DNA of 64,000 nucleotides from an uncultured Collinsella sp. (GTDB taxonomy: Bacteria > Actinomycetota > Coriobacteriia > Coriobacteriales > Coriobacteriaceae). The notes under the pieces were generated by a model. The model was not told the DNA's origin and made no database searches. It saw only the letters and a program-made list of their open reading frames with translations. The position numbers and the translations under genes were made by a program. Position 1 is the stretch's first letter; the number at the start of each line of letters is the position of its first letter. Below are positions 51,361 to 59,375 of this stretch, one piece after another. The stretch is from assembly GCA_934654835.1 (NCBI GenBank), contig CAKUGY010000002.1, positions 124,001 through 188,000 of the forward strand. The letters run 5' to 3'.

Positions 51361-52325
51361 TAGCGCTTCCAAAAGTGGAGGATGAGCGTGGTGCGGTTTT
51401 GCTGCTCGGTTTTGACCAGGATGTTGTGGATGTGGGTCTTGACGGTGCCAACGGCAAGGAATAGCTCGTCAGCGATCTCTTGGTTCGACTTGCCCAGTAC
51501 GACCAGGCGCATGACCTCGGTCTCGCGGTTGGAGAGCTTGTAGGCGTTGCGATAGAAGGGCATCTGCTCTTCGATGTGTCGATCAAGATCGCTGACGTTC
51601 TTTTCCTCGGGCGCCTCCTGCATACGGATCGAAAGCACGTGATAGGCGTAGATGATCAGCAGGATGGCAAAGTAGCACGCAAAGACGTTCTCGCTAAAGT
51701 TACGCTCGGACAGGTACAGCTGCAGCCAAGAGGGTGCCAGGCTCATGGGGACCACCAAGATGTTGTAGAAGTCCTCGGCAACGATGCAGCCAACCAGAAT
51801 GGCGCCGATAATCAGGTGTTTCTTTTGGTTGTTAACACGTGCCTTCAGCTCAACCTTTGTGCTCTTGTGAGCCGTCCAAAAGATATACAGTCCCACAAAG
51901 ACAAGGAACACCTGACGCACGGTGTAGTAAAGCCACTGGTGCATGGGGCCATAGGGGACGGCGACGATAATCAACAGCTCGCTTACCAAGAACGTCGCGA
52001 CGGGAATGACGAACAGCATCTTAGAGTGCTTGTCGAGCAGATCCATGGCAATCAGCCAAATAAAAGCCTGTGAAGCGGTCGCCACAAGGGTCCGCAACAC
52101 AGGCATGGTAATTGAGTAATAGTCGCTGGCCGGAAAACTCTGGTTTTGCAGCGTGTATTCAAAAAAGAAGATCTCGGTCATCTCGATGGCATAGCAAATA
52201 AAAACACCGCTGCCATAGATAAAAAAGCGTCGACGGGACGAGGCATAGGCGGCAAGCGAAAGCACCGCCGTCACAATACAGATAACCAGTATTGCCAAGG
52301 TATAGAAGAACATGAGCGTGTTCAT
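51360..52325 (-). CDS. Membrane-anchored LuxR family regulator
   Basis: 321 aa. Residues ~1-230 contain about seven hydrophobic helices (FFYTLAILVICIVTAVLSLAA first; FACYFAILLIIYAYHVL last), and the C-terminal ~65 residues are a LuxR helix-turn-helix: LSNRETEVMRLVVLGKSNQEIADELFLAVGTVKTHIHNILVKT. Membrane-bound LuxR regulators of this plan are abundant in Coriobacteriia and Eggerthellia. Divergent from the putrescine carbamoyltransferase gene across a 329-bp region with inverted motifs, so it probably controls the agmatine genes. The signal sensed is unknown. Confidence 0.9.
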   Translation of the reverse strand: MNTLMFFYTLAILVICIVTAVLSLAAYASSRRRFFIYGSGVFICYAIEMTEIFFFEYTLQNQSFPASDYYSITMPVLRTLVATASQAFIWLIAMDLLDKHSKMLFVIPVATFLVSELLIIVAVPYGPMHQWLYYTVRQVFLVFVGLYIFWTAHKSTKVELKARVNNQKKHLIIGAILVGCIVAEDFYNILVVPMSLAPSWLQLYLSERNFSENVFACYFAILLIIYAYHVLSIRMQEAPEEKNVSDLDRHIEEQMPFYRNAYKLSNRETEVMRLVVLGKSNQEIADELFLAVGTVKTHIHNILVKTEQQNRTTLILHFWKR

Positions 52326-52441
52326 CTGTCACCGTCCCGTCTCATTTGATCTCTGAATGAGCCCCGTAAACCCTACGGATATACCGCCCTCAACCGCGTG
52401 TCCCATCGCGGATTAGAGGACGTGATACAGGATACCCGTAT

Positions 52442-52531
52442 ACCGTTCACGGTTCTAGATAGTAAACCCCCTCCAAGCCCGTTACCTGCGGGTTTATATT
52501 GGTTTAGAGGGGATGTAACTCCGTGAACGGT
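52442..52531. promoter_or_regulatory. Inverted ACCGTTCACGG pair in the luxR-ptcA divergent region
   Basis: ACCGTTCACGG (52442-52452) and its exact complement CCGTGAACGGT (52521-52531) are about 79 bp apart, seven and a half helical turns. Between them AACCCCCTC faces GAGGGG, and GCCCG faces CGGG, so the interval is itself palindromic. This pair is the fullest example of the motif shared with the sugar promoters. Confidence 0.6.
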
Positions 52532-52654
52532 CTTTAATCTCGAATAAACTAGTCAATAATTGCATATGGGTGAATGATGGTCTTGTCAGCCCGAGGCGTG
52601 ATGTACGAGCGCCTCTCAGTAATAGTCGGCAAGACCGGCGGAAAGGAAATCGAC

Positions 52655-53728
52655 ATGGCACTGCCTAAGGATTTCATCGACACCAACGACTTCACCAAAG
52701 AGCAGATCATGGCCATCGAGGATCTTGGTCTGGCAATGAAGAAGGCCATCAAGGTTGACGGTTATTATCCGCACCTGCTCCGCAACCAGAGCCTTGGCAT
52801 GATCTTCCAGCAGGTCTCCACCCGCACCCGTCTTTCCTTCGAGACCGCTATGACCGACCTCGGCGGCCATGCTCAGTTCTATGGCCCTGGCACCATCCAG
52901 CTCGGCGGCCACGAGTCCCTGGGCGATACCGCTCGCGTCATGGGCTCGCTGCTCGACATCATGATGGCTCGCGTTGACCGTCACAAGGACGTCGTCGGCC
53001 TCGCCGAGGGCTCCGCTGTGCCCGTCATCAACGGTATGTCCGAGTTCAACCATCCCACGCAGGAGATGGGCGACCTCATGACCATGCTCGAGAACCTCCC
53101 CGAGGGCAAGAAGATCGAGGACTGCACCCTGGCCTTCATCGGCGACGCCACCCAGGTCTGCGTCTCCCTCATGTTCATCGCCTCCAAGGTCGGCATGAAG
53201 TTTGTCCAGTTTGGACCTAAGGGCCACCAGATTCCCGACGGCGGCCTGCATGTTGGCACCGTCGAGGAACGCGCCGAGTTCGGCAAGCAGATGATGGCCA
53301 TCGCCGAGGAGAACTGCAAGGTTTCCGGCGGTTCCGTCGTGATCTCCGATGACATCGAGTGCATCGAGGGCGCCGACTTCATCTACACCGACGTGTGGTA
53401 CGGCCTGTACGACGAGGAGGTCTCGGGCGAGAACTACATGGACGTGTTCTATCCCAAGTATCAGGTCACCATGGACATGATGAACTTCGCCGGTCCCAAC
53501 TCCAAGTTCATGCACTGCCTGCCGGCTACCCGCAACGAGGAAGTCGTCGACGAGGTCATGGACGATCCCGAGCGCTCCCTGTGCTGGGTCGAGGCCGAGA
53601 ACCGCAAGCACTCCATCCGTGCTCTCCTTGCTGCCCTGGGCAAGCGCACCCCGCTCAACGACGAGGGCGTCGAGTACTCCGCCAAGGCTGAGCTCCACGC
53701 CGCTCTCGAGGCTCTCGAGCAGCTCTAA
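52655..53728 (+). CDS. ptcA: Putrescine carbamoyltransferase
   Basis: 357 aa. Carbamoyl-phosphate site STRTRLSFE; the putrescine-type substrate region GPGTIQLGGHESLGDTARVMG and VINGMSEFNHPTQEMGDL; then TDVWYGLYDEEVSG and FMHCLPATRNEE. These match putrescine rather than ornithine carbamoyltransferases. The enzyme phosphorolyses carbamoylputrescine to putrescine and carbamoyl phosphate. GGAAAGGAAATC precedes ATG 52655. Followed by an antiporter and agmatine deiminase; a GCGGGCG...CGCCCGC hairpin (53755-53787) separates it from the antiporter. Confidence 0.92.
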   Translation: MALPKDFIDTNDFTKEQIMAIEDLGLAMKKAIKVDGYYPHLLRNQSLGMIFQQVSTRTRLSFETAMTDLGGHAQFYGPGTIQLGGHESLGDTARVMGSLLDIMMARVDRHKDVVGLAEGSAVPVINGMSEFNHPTQEMGDLMTMLENLPEGKKIEDCTLAFIGDATQVCVSLMFIASKVGMKFVQFGPKGHQIPDGGLHVGTVEERAEFGKQMMAIAEENCKVSGGSVVISDDIECIEGADFIYTDVWYGLYDEEVSGENYMDVFYPKYQVTMDMMNFAGPNSKFMHCLPATRNEEVVDEVMDDPERSLCWVEAENRKHSIRALLAALGKRTPLNDEGVEYSAKAELHAALEALEQL

Positions 53729-53860
53729 GCCCCAAGGCGCCTAAAAGCACGTTTGCGGGCGGCGGATGCTCGTCTCCTGTCGCCCGCTCACCGAGGCTCA
53801 AGCGATTGCCTTAGTGCCTTGGGCCTCGGATCTGTCCAAGACTGAGCAAAGGAGCTCATC

Positions 53861-55291
53861 ATGAGCGACGGAAAGAAAAAGCTTTCCTTCTTGACGGTCA
53901 TTTCGACCATCATCTGCGTCGTCTTCGTTTGCGAGGCCGCCGCTCCTGCTGCTGCTATTGGCAACCAGCAGTTCTTCTGGTGGATCTTCCTGATCCTGAC
54001 CTTCCTGCTCCCGTATGGCATGGTTGTCGCCGAGCTCGGCACGACCTATGACGGCGAGGGCGGCATTTACGACTGGGTGCGCGATGGCCTGGGCGACAAG
54101 TGGGGCGCCCGCATTTCGTACTACTACTGGGTTAACTACCCGCTGTGGATTGCCTCGCTGGCTACCATGTTCCCCGACATTTTGGGTATGGTCTTTGGCG
54201 TCGAGTTCAATCTGATCGCCAAGATGGGTATCGATCTTGCCTTTGTGTGGATCGTCTACCTCATGGGCCGCTCCAAGGCGGCCGACTCCGAGTGGGTCCT
54301 CAACGGTGGCGCCATCATCAAGGTCGCCGTTGCCGTTATCGTCGGTGCTCTGGGCATTTGGTACGCCATGGAGAACGGTTTTGCGAACGACATGTCCGCT
54401 GCCACCTTCCTGCCCGAGCTCACCAACACCAACGCTCTCGGTTACCTGTCGATCATCATCTTTAACTTCATGGGCTTCGAGGTCATCTGCACCATGACCG
54501 ACGACATGGCCGATCCCGCTCGCGATATCCCCAAGGCCATCATCGTCGGTGGCCTGTCCATCGCCGTGATCTACCTGTTCGCTGGCTTTGGCATCGGCGC
54601 CGCCGTGCCGGCCGATGCCATCGACCCTGACTACGGCATGATTTTTGCCGTCCAGACCATGGTGGGCGACTCCATGATCTTCAAGGTCATCTGCATCGCC
54701 TTCCTGATCACCCTGTTCGCCAACATGGCTGCTTGGTCCTTCGGCGTCAACTCTGTCGCTCGCTATGCCGCTGAGCACGGCAACATGCCCAAGATCTTCG
54801 CCTCGATGATCTCCAAGGACGACATGCCCAACGGCGCCAACCTGGTCAACGCCATCGTTGCCTCCCTGGTGCTGTGCCTGCAGCTGGTTCCCATCGATGC
54901 CATCTCCGAGGGTGTCTTCTGGATGCTCTTTGGCACTTCCGTTGTCTTCCTGCTGCTCACCTATATCCCGATGTTCCCGGCGTTCCTCAACCTTCGTAAG
55001 AACGACCCCAACCGTGAGCGCATCTTCACGTTCCCGTTTAAGGGCACCATGATGAAGGTCATGCTGGCCATCCCCTGCATCGAGCTGGTCTTGGCTATCG
55101 TTGCGACGCTGATCCCGTTCTCCGCCGCCGAAATTGGCGACAAGGTCCCGATGATCGTTATCTTCATCGTGCTTTTGCTCATCGGCGAGGTCTTCCGCGT
55201 TGTTTCCGCCAAGGGTCGCGAGACCGATTACAAGGGTCTCACCCCCGAGCTGGCTGCTCAGCGTCTCGCTGAGGAGGCCGAAGAGGACTAG
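53861..55291 (+). CDS. aguD: APC family agmatine:putrescine-type antiporter
   Basis: 476 aa, about twelve hydrophobic helices (starts LSFLTVISTIICVVFVCEAAAPAA, later ALGYLSIIIFNFMGFEVICTM). It belongs to the amino acid-polyamine-organocation superfamily; with agmatine deiminase next door it most likely swaps external agmatine for internal putrescine. AAGGAG before ATG supports the start. The paralogue at 57.3 kb shares most segments. The 285 bp after it contain GC-rich hairpins (GGGCGCC...GGGCGCC area near 55470, and CTGCGGG...CCCGCAG near 55526-55550) that may be leader structures for aguA. Confidence 0.88.
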   Translation: MSDGKKKLSFLTVISTIICVVFVCEAAAPAAAIGNQQFFWWIFLILTFLLPYGMVVAELGTTYDGEGGIYDWVRDGLGDKWGARISYYYWVNYPLWIASLATMFPDILGMVFGVEFNLIAKMGIDLAFVWIVYLMGRSKAADSEWVLNGGAIIKVAVAVIVGALGIWYAMENGFANDMSAATFLPELTNTNALGYLSIIIFNFMGFEVICTMTDDMADPARDIPKAIIVGGLSIAVIYLFAGFGIGAAVPADAIDPDYGMIFAVQTMVGDSMIFKVICIAFLITLFANMAAWSFGVNSVARYAAEHGNMPKIFASMISKDDMPNGANLVNAIVASLVLCLQLVPIDAISEGVFWMLFGTSVVFLLLTYIPMFPAFLNLRKNDPNRERIFTFPFKGTMMKVMLAIPCIELVLAIVATLIPFSAAEIGDKVPMIVIFIVLLLIGEVFRVVSAKGRETDYKGLTPELAAQRLAEEAEED

Positions 55292-55576
55292 AGCACCCGG
55301 ATCCGGGGCTCCAACCCTCCTCACCTTCTAACCATTCCCTGGGGTGGGTGCGAGCGATTGCTCTGGTAACCACCGCCCGCCCCAATCTCTCTTCCGTATC
55401 CTTCGTGCGTTTTGTCTCCGCGCACCAGGTTACGTCGTCGCTTGCCGGTGCGACATCCGTGAAAGCCGGCGCCGGGCGCCCCGACCTTTGCCGGGGAACG
55501 GGCGCCTTCCACTCTTGGTTTTAGGCTGCGGGTAACCCGCCCGCAGCAAGCGATCGTTCGATTTGGAGGAAATCTT

Positions 55577-56782
55577 ATGCGTACGATCACCGAGTCCGAG
55601 TCCACCCCCAAGGCCGACGGCTTCTTTATGCCCGCTGAGTTCGCCCCGCAGGATCGCGTGTGGATGGGCTGGCCCCACCGCACCGACACCTGGGCCCACG
55701 GCGCCAAGCCGGCTCAGAAGCAGTATGCCGCCATCGCTCGTGCCATCGCCGAGTTCACCCCGGTCACCATGTGCGCCAACCAGGCCGACTACGCCAACTG
55801 CAAGGCCGTCTTCGAGGAAGACGAGAACGTCACCGTTATCGAGATGACCACCGACGACGCCTGGTTCCGCGACACCGCCGCCACCTACGTCATCAACGGC
55901 AAGGGCGAGAAGCGCGCCAACCACTGGCACTTCAACGCTTATGGCGGTCTTGTTGACGGCCTGTACTTCCCGTGGGACAAGGACGAGCAGATCGCCCTTA
56001 AGATGGCTGAGCTCTCCGGCTGCCGTCGCTATCGTCCCGATGACATGATCCTCGAGGGCGGCTCCATCACCGTCGACGGCGAGGGCACCCTTGTCGTGAC
56101 CGACCAATGCCTGCTTTCCCCGGGCCGCACCTGCTCTGCGGTTCTGGAGGAGGAAGAGGATCCCGAGTCCATCTGGCCCAAGTTCAAGAAGAAGTTTGAG
56201 CCCTGGAGCGAGGAGCTTCGTGCCTATATGGACGAGCACCTCAAGGATTACCTGGGTGTCGAGAAGGTCATCTGGGTCAAGGAGGGCATCGACCCCGAGG
56301 AGACCAACGGCCACATCGATGACGTCGCTACGTTCATCGCCCCGGGCGTCATGGCCTGCATCTGGACCGACGATCCTGAGTATCCGTTCTACGAGCAGTG
56401 CCACGCTGCCTACGAGACCCTCTCCAACGCCGTTGACGCCAAGGGCCGCAAGATGAAGGTCTACAAGCTCTGCATGCCCGTGAACCCGCTGTTCATGGAC
56501 CAGGCTTCCTGCGACACCATCGACGCCGACGAGAACGCCGAGCCGCGCGTTGCCGACGAGCCGCTGATCGCTTCTTACATGAACTACCTGGTTACCAACC
56601 ACGGCGTTATCGTCCCGCAGTACGGCGACGAGAACGACCAGCTGGCCGTTGACACGCTCCAGAAGATCTACGACGAGGTCTGGGGCGAGGGCGTCTACAA
56701 GTGCGTCGGCGTTCAGTCCGAGCAGGTTGTCTTCGGCGGCGGAAATATCCACTGCATCACTCAGCAGGAGCCGTCCGCTTAA
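55577..56782 (+). CDS. aguA: Agmatine deiminase
   Basis: 401 aa. Peptidyl-arginine-deiminase-like fold: FMPAEFAPQDRVWMGWPHRTDTW at the start, TDDAWFRDT (substrate Asp), HWHFNAYGG, LEGGSITVDGEGT, NGHIDDVATFIAPG (catalytic His/Asp), and the C-terminal GGGNIHCITQQEPSA with nucleophile Cys393. It turns agmatine into N-carbamoylputrescine and ammonia. GGAGGA precedes ATG. The ptcA product takes the next step. Confidence 0.95.
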   Translation: MRTITESESTPKADGFFMPAEFAPQDRVWMGWPHRTDTWAHGAKPAQKQYAAIARAIAEFTPVTMCANQADYANCKAVFEEDENVTVIEMTTDDAWFRDTAATYVINGKGEKRANHWHFNAYGGLVDGLYFPWDKDEQIALKMAELSGCRRYRPDDMILEGGSITVDGEGTLVVTDQCLLSPGRTCSAVLEEEEDPESIWPKFKKKFEPWSEELRAYMDEHLKDYLGVEKVIWVKEGIDPEETNGHIDDVATFIAPGVMACIWTDDPEYPFYEQCHAAYETLSNAVDAKGRKMKVYKLCMPVNPLFMDQASCDTIDADENAEPRVADEPLIASYMNYLVTNHGVIVPQYGDENDQLAVDTLQKIYDEVWGEGVYKCVGVQSEQVVFGGGNIHCITQQEPSA

Positions 56783-56788
56783 TCGACT

Positions 56789-56905
56789 GGCTTTCCGAGG
56801 CACCCCATCTCGCCGCTCAAACCGTCGCTCGCGTACCAAAGTACGCTTCGCTCCTCTTTCACGGCGACCTGGGGCACCTCGAAAACCCAGCCGATCAATC
56901 GGACA
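56789..56905. repeat. Imperfect inverted repeat after aguA
   Basis: About 34 bases at each side (ATCGACTGGCTTTCCGAGG... and the complement ending in CCCAGCCGAT) match at roughly 26 positions by hand. Between them GCGTACCAAAGTACGC forms a small hairpin. It has the form of a short palindromic element and contains no gene. Confidence 0.5.
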
Positions 56906-56976
56906 GGTGGCGTGTCGTCCCATCTCGGGGCATTGATGGGCTGCTGCTTGATGTCTTGGTCGGTTGGGTTTTCTTT

Positions 56977-57016
56977 GGGCACTCCGTTGCCTCCACTTCG
57001 GAGTGCCCTTTTTCTT
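56977..57016 (+). terminator. Terminator of the aguA transcript
   Basis: GGGCACTCC (56977-56985) pairs with GGAGTGCCC (57000-57008), then TTTTTCTTT. Confidence 0.9.
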
Positions 57017-57025
57017 TGATTGAGT

Positions 57026-57094
57026 ACGCGTCTGACCTGGGATTTTTTGCGGGTTAGGCCAATTGTTCGCTTGAATTTCCCAGGTCAGACGCGT
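57026..57094 (+). repeat. Perfect 17-bp inverted repeat before the second antiporter
   Basis: ACGCGTCTGACCTGGGA (57026-57042) is repeated in exact inverse at 57078-57094 with 35 bases between, starting TTTTTTGC. It may be a regulatory stem in the leader or another dispersed palindrome. Confidence 0.6.
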
Positions 57095-57149
57095 CTTCAA
57101 TTGCCGAAAGGTTCCGGTTGCGAGCGCGACCGTTTTGATCGGAGTATCT

Positions 57150-57332
57150 ATGTACCAGCGCATCGTCATCTACACGCGCCTGTTCCGCGAGCGCTGGTCC
57201 AACAACTGCACCCTGTCCTCTCTTTGGGATGGCACCCGTACCGGTGACGCGGCCTGCAACCCAACCTTGGGCTGCGCCTTCGGTACAGATGCCATCCTTT
57301 TTGCTGTAGGGGGAGCGTGCCATGGCAGGTAA
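57150..57332 (+). CDS. Possible Arg-rich leader peptide overlapping the second antiporter
   Basis: 60 aa. ATG 57150 has CGGAG seven bases upstream. The first 16 residues (MYQRIVIYTRLFRERW) contain four arginines. Its stop lies 11 bases inside the antiporter gene, so translation of the two could be coupled. Arg-rich leader peptides are known to tune polyamine genes in other bacteria, but there is no conservation evidence here, and a chance frame is quite possible. Confidence 0.3.
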   Translation: MYQRIVIYTRLFRERWSNNCTLSSLWDGTRTGDAACNPTLGCAFGTDAILFAVGGACHGR

Positions 57333-58731
57333 AAAGTTCTCCCTGATCGAGGTCATCCTCTCGGTTATCTGTGTCGTCTTTACCATCGAGGCGGCGGCTC
57401 CGGCATCTGCCATGGGCAACGTGCAATTCTTCTGGTGGATCTTCCTCATCATCACGTTTTTGCTGCCCTATGGCCTGGTGGTGGCCGAGTTGGGTACGGC
57501 GTTCGATTCCGAGGGCGGTCTGTACGATTGGGTTCGCTTGGGTCTGGGCGACCGTTGGGGCGCCCGCTGCTCCTGGTGCTATTGGGTCAACTTTCCGCTG
57601 TGGGTGGCAAGCATCGCCTGCATGTTCCCCAGCGTCATCAACGCGGTATGGGGTGTTGAGTTTTCGCTCGGCGCTCGGATTGCCATGGAACTTGCCTTTG
57701 TATGGGGCGTTACGGTCATGGCGATGCAGCCGGTGGCCGAGGCCGATTGGGTCATGGACGGCGGCGCCGTCATCAAAGTGCTCATTACCGCCGTGGTGGG
57801 AATTGTCGGCATCTGGTTTGCCTGCAATAACGGTTTTGCCAACGACATGTCGCTCGAAACCTTCATTCCCAATCTGGGCGATACCAACTCGCTGACGTAT
57901 CTGTCGATCATCCTGTTCAACTTTATGGGCTTCGAAGTGGTCGCGACCTTTGCCAGCACGATGAAGAACCCATCGCGCGACATCCCCAAGGCGGTTATCG
58001 CCGGTGGCGTGGCCATTGCGGCAATCTACATCATTTGCGGTATTGGTATTGGAGCCGCGGTTCCCACCGAGCAGCTTTCGCTCGATTCGGGCATTGTGGA
58101 TGCCGTTGCCGCCATGGTGGGACGCAGCCACCCGCTAACGATGATCGTGGGCATGGCCTTTTTGGTGACGCTGTTCGCTAACATGATCTGCTGGAGCTTT
58201 GGCGTCAACAATGTGGCGAGCTATGCCGCGCGCCATGGCAACATGCCGCGTCCCTTTGCGCTGGTGTCCAAGAAGACCGGCATGCCCAACGGCTCGGCGC
58301 TCATTAACGGTTGTTTCGCCAGCCTGGTGCTGCTGCTCCAGATTCCGCTAGGCGAGGGCTCCGACGTCTTTTGGGTCTTCTTTTCCATGAACGTTGTCTT
58401 TCTGCTCATGAGTTATATCCCGATGTTTCCGGCGTTTTGGCGCCTGCGCAAATACGACGATCGCCCGCGCGTGTTCCGCGCCCCCTTTGAGGGCAAGGTG
58501 CTCGCGGTGGCGCTCGCAATTCCCGTGGTAGAGCTCGTGCTTTCGATCGTCGCTACGATCGTGCCACTCAACAGCTCGCCTGCAGAGATGGCAAAGTTGC
58601 CCATCCTCGTGGGTGTGGTGATCGGTGCGTTGTTGGGCGAGGTTTCGCGCCTCATATCGCGCCGCGGCCGCAGCATCGACAATCCTGGTGTTGGTGCAAA
58701 GGGTTCAGATTGCTTTGCGCCAAAACAATAG
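57322..58731 (+). CDS. APC family polyamine/amino acid antiporter, second copy
   Basis: 469 aa. Closely parallels the antiporter at 53.9 kb (KFSLIEVILSVICVVFTIEAAAPASAMGN, YDWVRLGLGDRWGARC, LSIILFNFMGFEVVATFA). It has about twelve membrane helices and probably moves agmatine, putrescine or a related amino acid. GGGGGAG eight bases before ATG 57322 sets the start. It has its own leader with a 17-bp inverted repeat, separated from aguA by a strong terminator, so it is likely regulated on its own. Confidence 0.85.
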   Translation: MAGKKFSLIEVILSVICVVFTIEAAAPASAMGNVQFFWWIFLIITFLLPYGLVVAELGTAFDSEGGLYDWVRLGLGDRWGARCSWCYWVNFPLWVASIACMFPSVINAVWGVEFSLGARIAMELAFVWGVTVMAMQPVAEADWVMDGGAVIKVLITAVVGIVGIWFACNNGFANDMSLETFIPNLGDTNSLTYLSIILFNFMGFEVVATFASTMKNPSRDIPKAVIAGGVAIAAIYIICGIGIGAAVPTEQLSLDSGIVDAVAAMVGRSHPLTMIVGMAFLVTLFANMICWSFGVNNVASYAARHGNMPRPFALVSKKTGMPNGSALINGCFASLVLLLQIPLGEGSDVFWVFFSMNVVFLLMSYIPMFPAFWRLRKYDDRPRVFRAPFEGKVLAVALAIPVVELVLSIVATIVPLNSSPAEMAKLPILVGVVIGALLGEVSRLISRRGRSIDNPGVGAKGSDCFAPKQ

Positions 58732-58766
58732 CGCCGCGAGTTGCGCGGCGCTGGTTGCATCTTGGA

Positions 58767-58958
58767 TTACCGTTCGCGGTGCTCGGGATCAGAGGCGAGC
58801 TTGGGCGCAAAGTAGGGGACGTGGCCCAGGTAAGGGCAGCTATCCTCGCGCGCCTCGACGACGCAGGGAACGTCGTCGTAGGTAAGTGATTCGCTCAGGC
58901 GGACGACGGCCTTGGCGGCAGGAGCGACGAGCATCTTGAGCGGTGCGATAGGCGCCAC
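58767..58958 (-). CDS. Small hypothetical protein with a CPYLGH motif
   Basis: 63 aa. GTG 58958 is preceded by AAAGGAG at five to six bases, a strong ribosome site. The sequence has a short hydrophobic start (APLKMLVAPAAKAVV), then TYDDVPCVVEAREDSCPYLGHVPYFAPK, with Cys at about residues 32 and 41. No family recognised. It is convergent with the antiporter and lies alone, 30 bp past its stop. The 417-bp gap upstream of it is filled mostly by the composite repeat. Confidence 0.65.
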   Translation of the reverse strand: MAPIAPLKMLVAPAAKAVVRLSESLTYDDVPCVVEAREDSCPYLGHVPYFAPKLASDPEHRER

Positions 58959-59064
58959 GGCATCTCCTTTCCTGCATGCAGCCCGTATTTTGACGCGAAT
59001 GTATACGCCGCAAGTTTAGCATCCCGCCGAGGAGAGCTCCAAACCACCACAAAGGGTATGGGCA

Positions 59065-59295
59065 GATGCAAGTGAGTAGACTTTTTTGGATATGCCGAGC
59101 ACATCGCGACAAATGCTCAATAAAACCGCAGGTCAGAGCTGTGGCGTTTTGGGGCGTGCTTGGCCTCCTGTAAAAAGCCTACTCACTTGGTTTTTTCTGC
59201 TAGAAAACCGCCACGAGGGAAAGCAGCTCCCTTGCGGCGGTTGGCGTTTGTCCAGATAAAACCTACCAAAATAAACCTGTCCCCTTTTGGTAGGT
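59065..59295. repeat. 231-bp composite repeat, copy 2
   Basis: Matches 51131-51360 nearly base for base: GATGCAAGTGAGTAGAC at the left, the AAAACCGCAGGTCAG core, the inverted right end AAAAAGCCTACTCACTT, the GCTAGAAAACCGCCACGAGGG hairpin and the closing ACCTACCAAAATAAACC...GGTAGGT hairpin. It lies directly upstream of the transglutaminase gene, in the same orientation as copy 1. Confidence 0.85.
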
Positions 59296-59297
59296 GG

Positions 59298-59309
59298 GTT
59301 CAGCTGAAC
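59298..59309. promoter_or_regulatory. GTTCAGCTGAAC palindrome upstream of the transglutaminase gene
   Basis: A perfect 12-bp palindrome followed by GGCG; exactly the same 16 bases occur at 63593-63608 next to the kinase gene, suggesting one regulator for both units. Confidence 0.5.
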
Positions 59310-59375
59310 GGCGGGACGGGCGGCTTGGGTGTGCGGGCTCACAATCTGGGGAAACAGACCAGATTGGGGGCTTGT

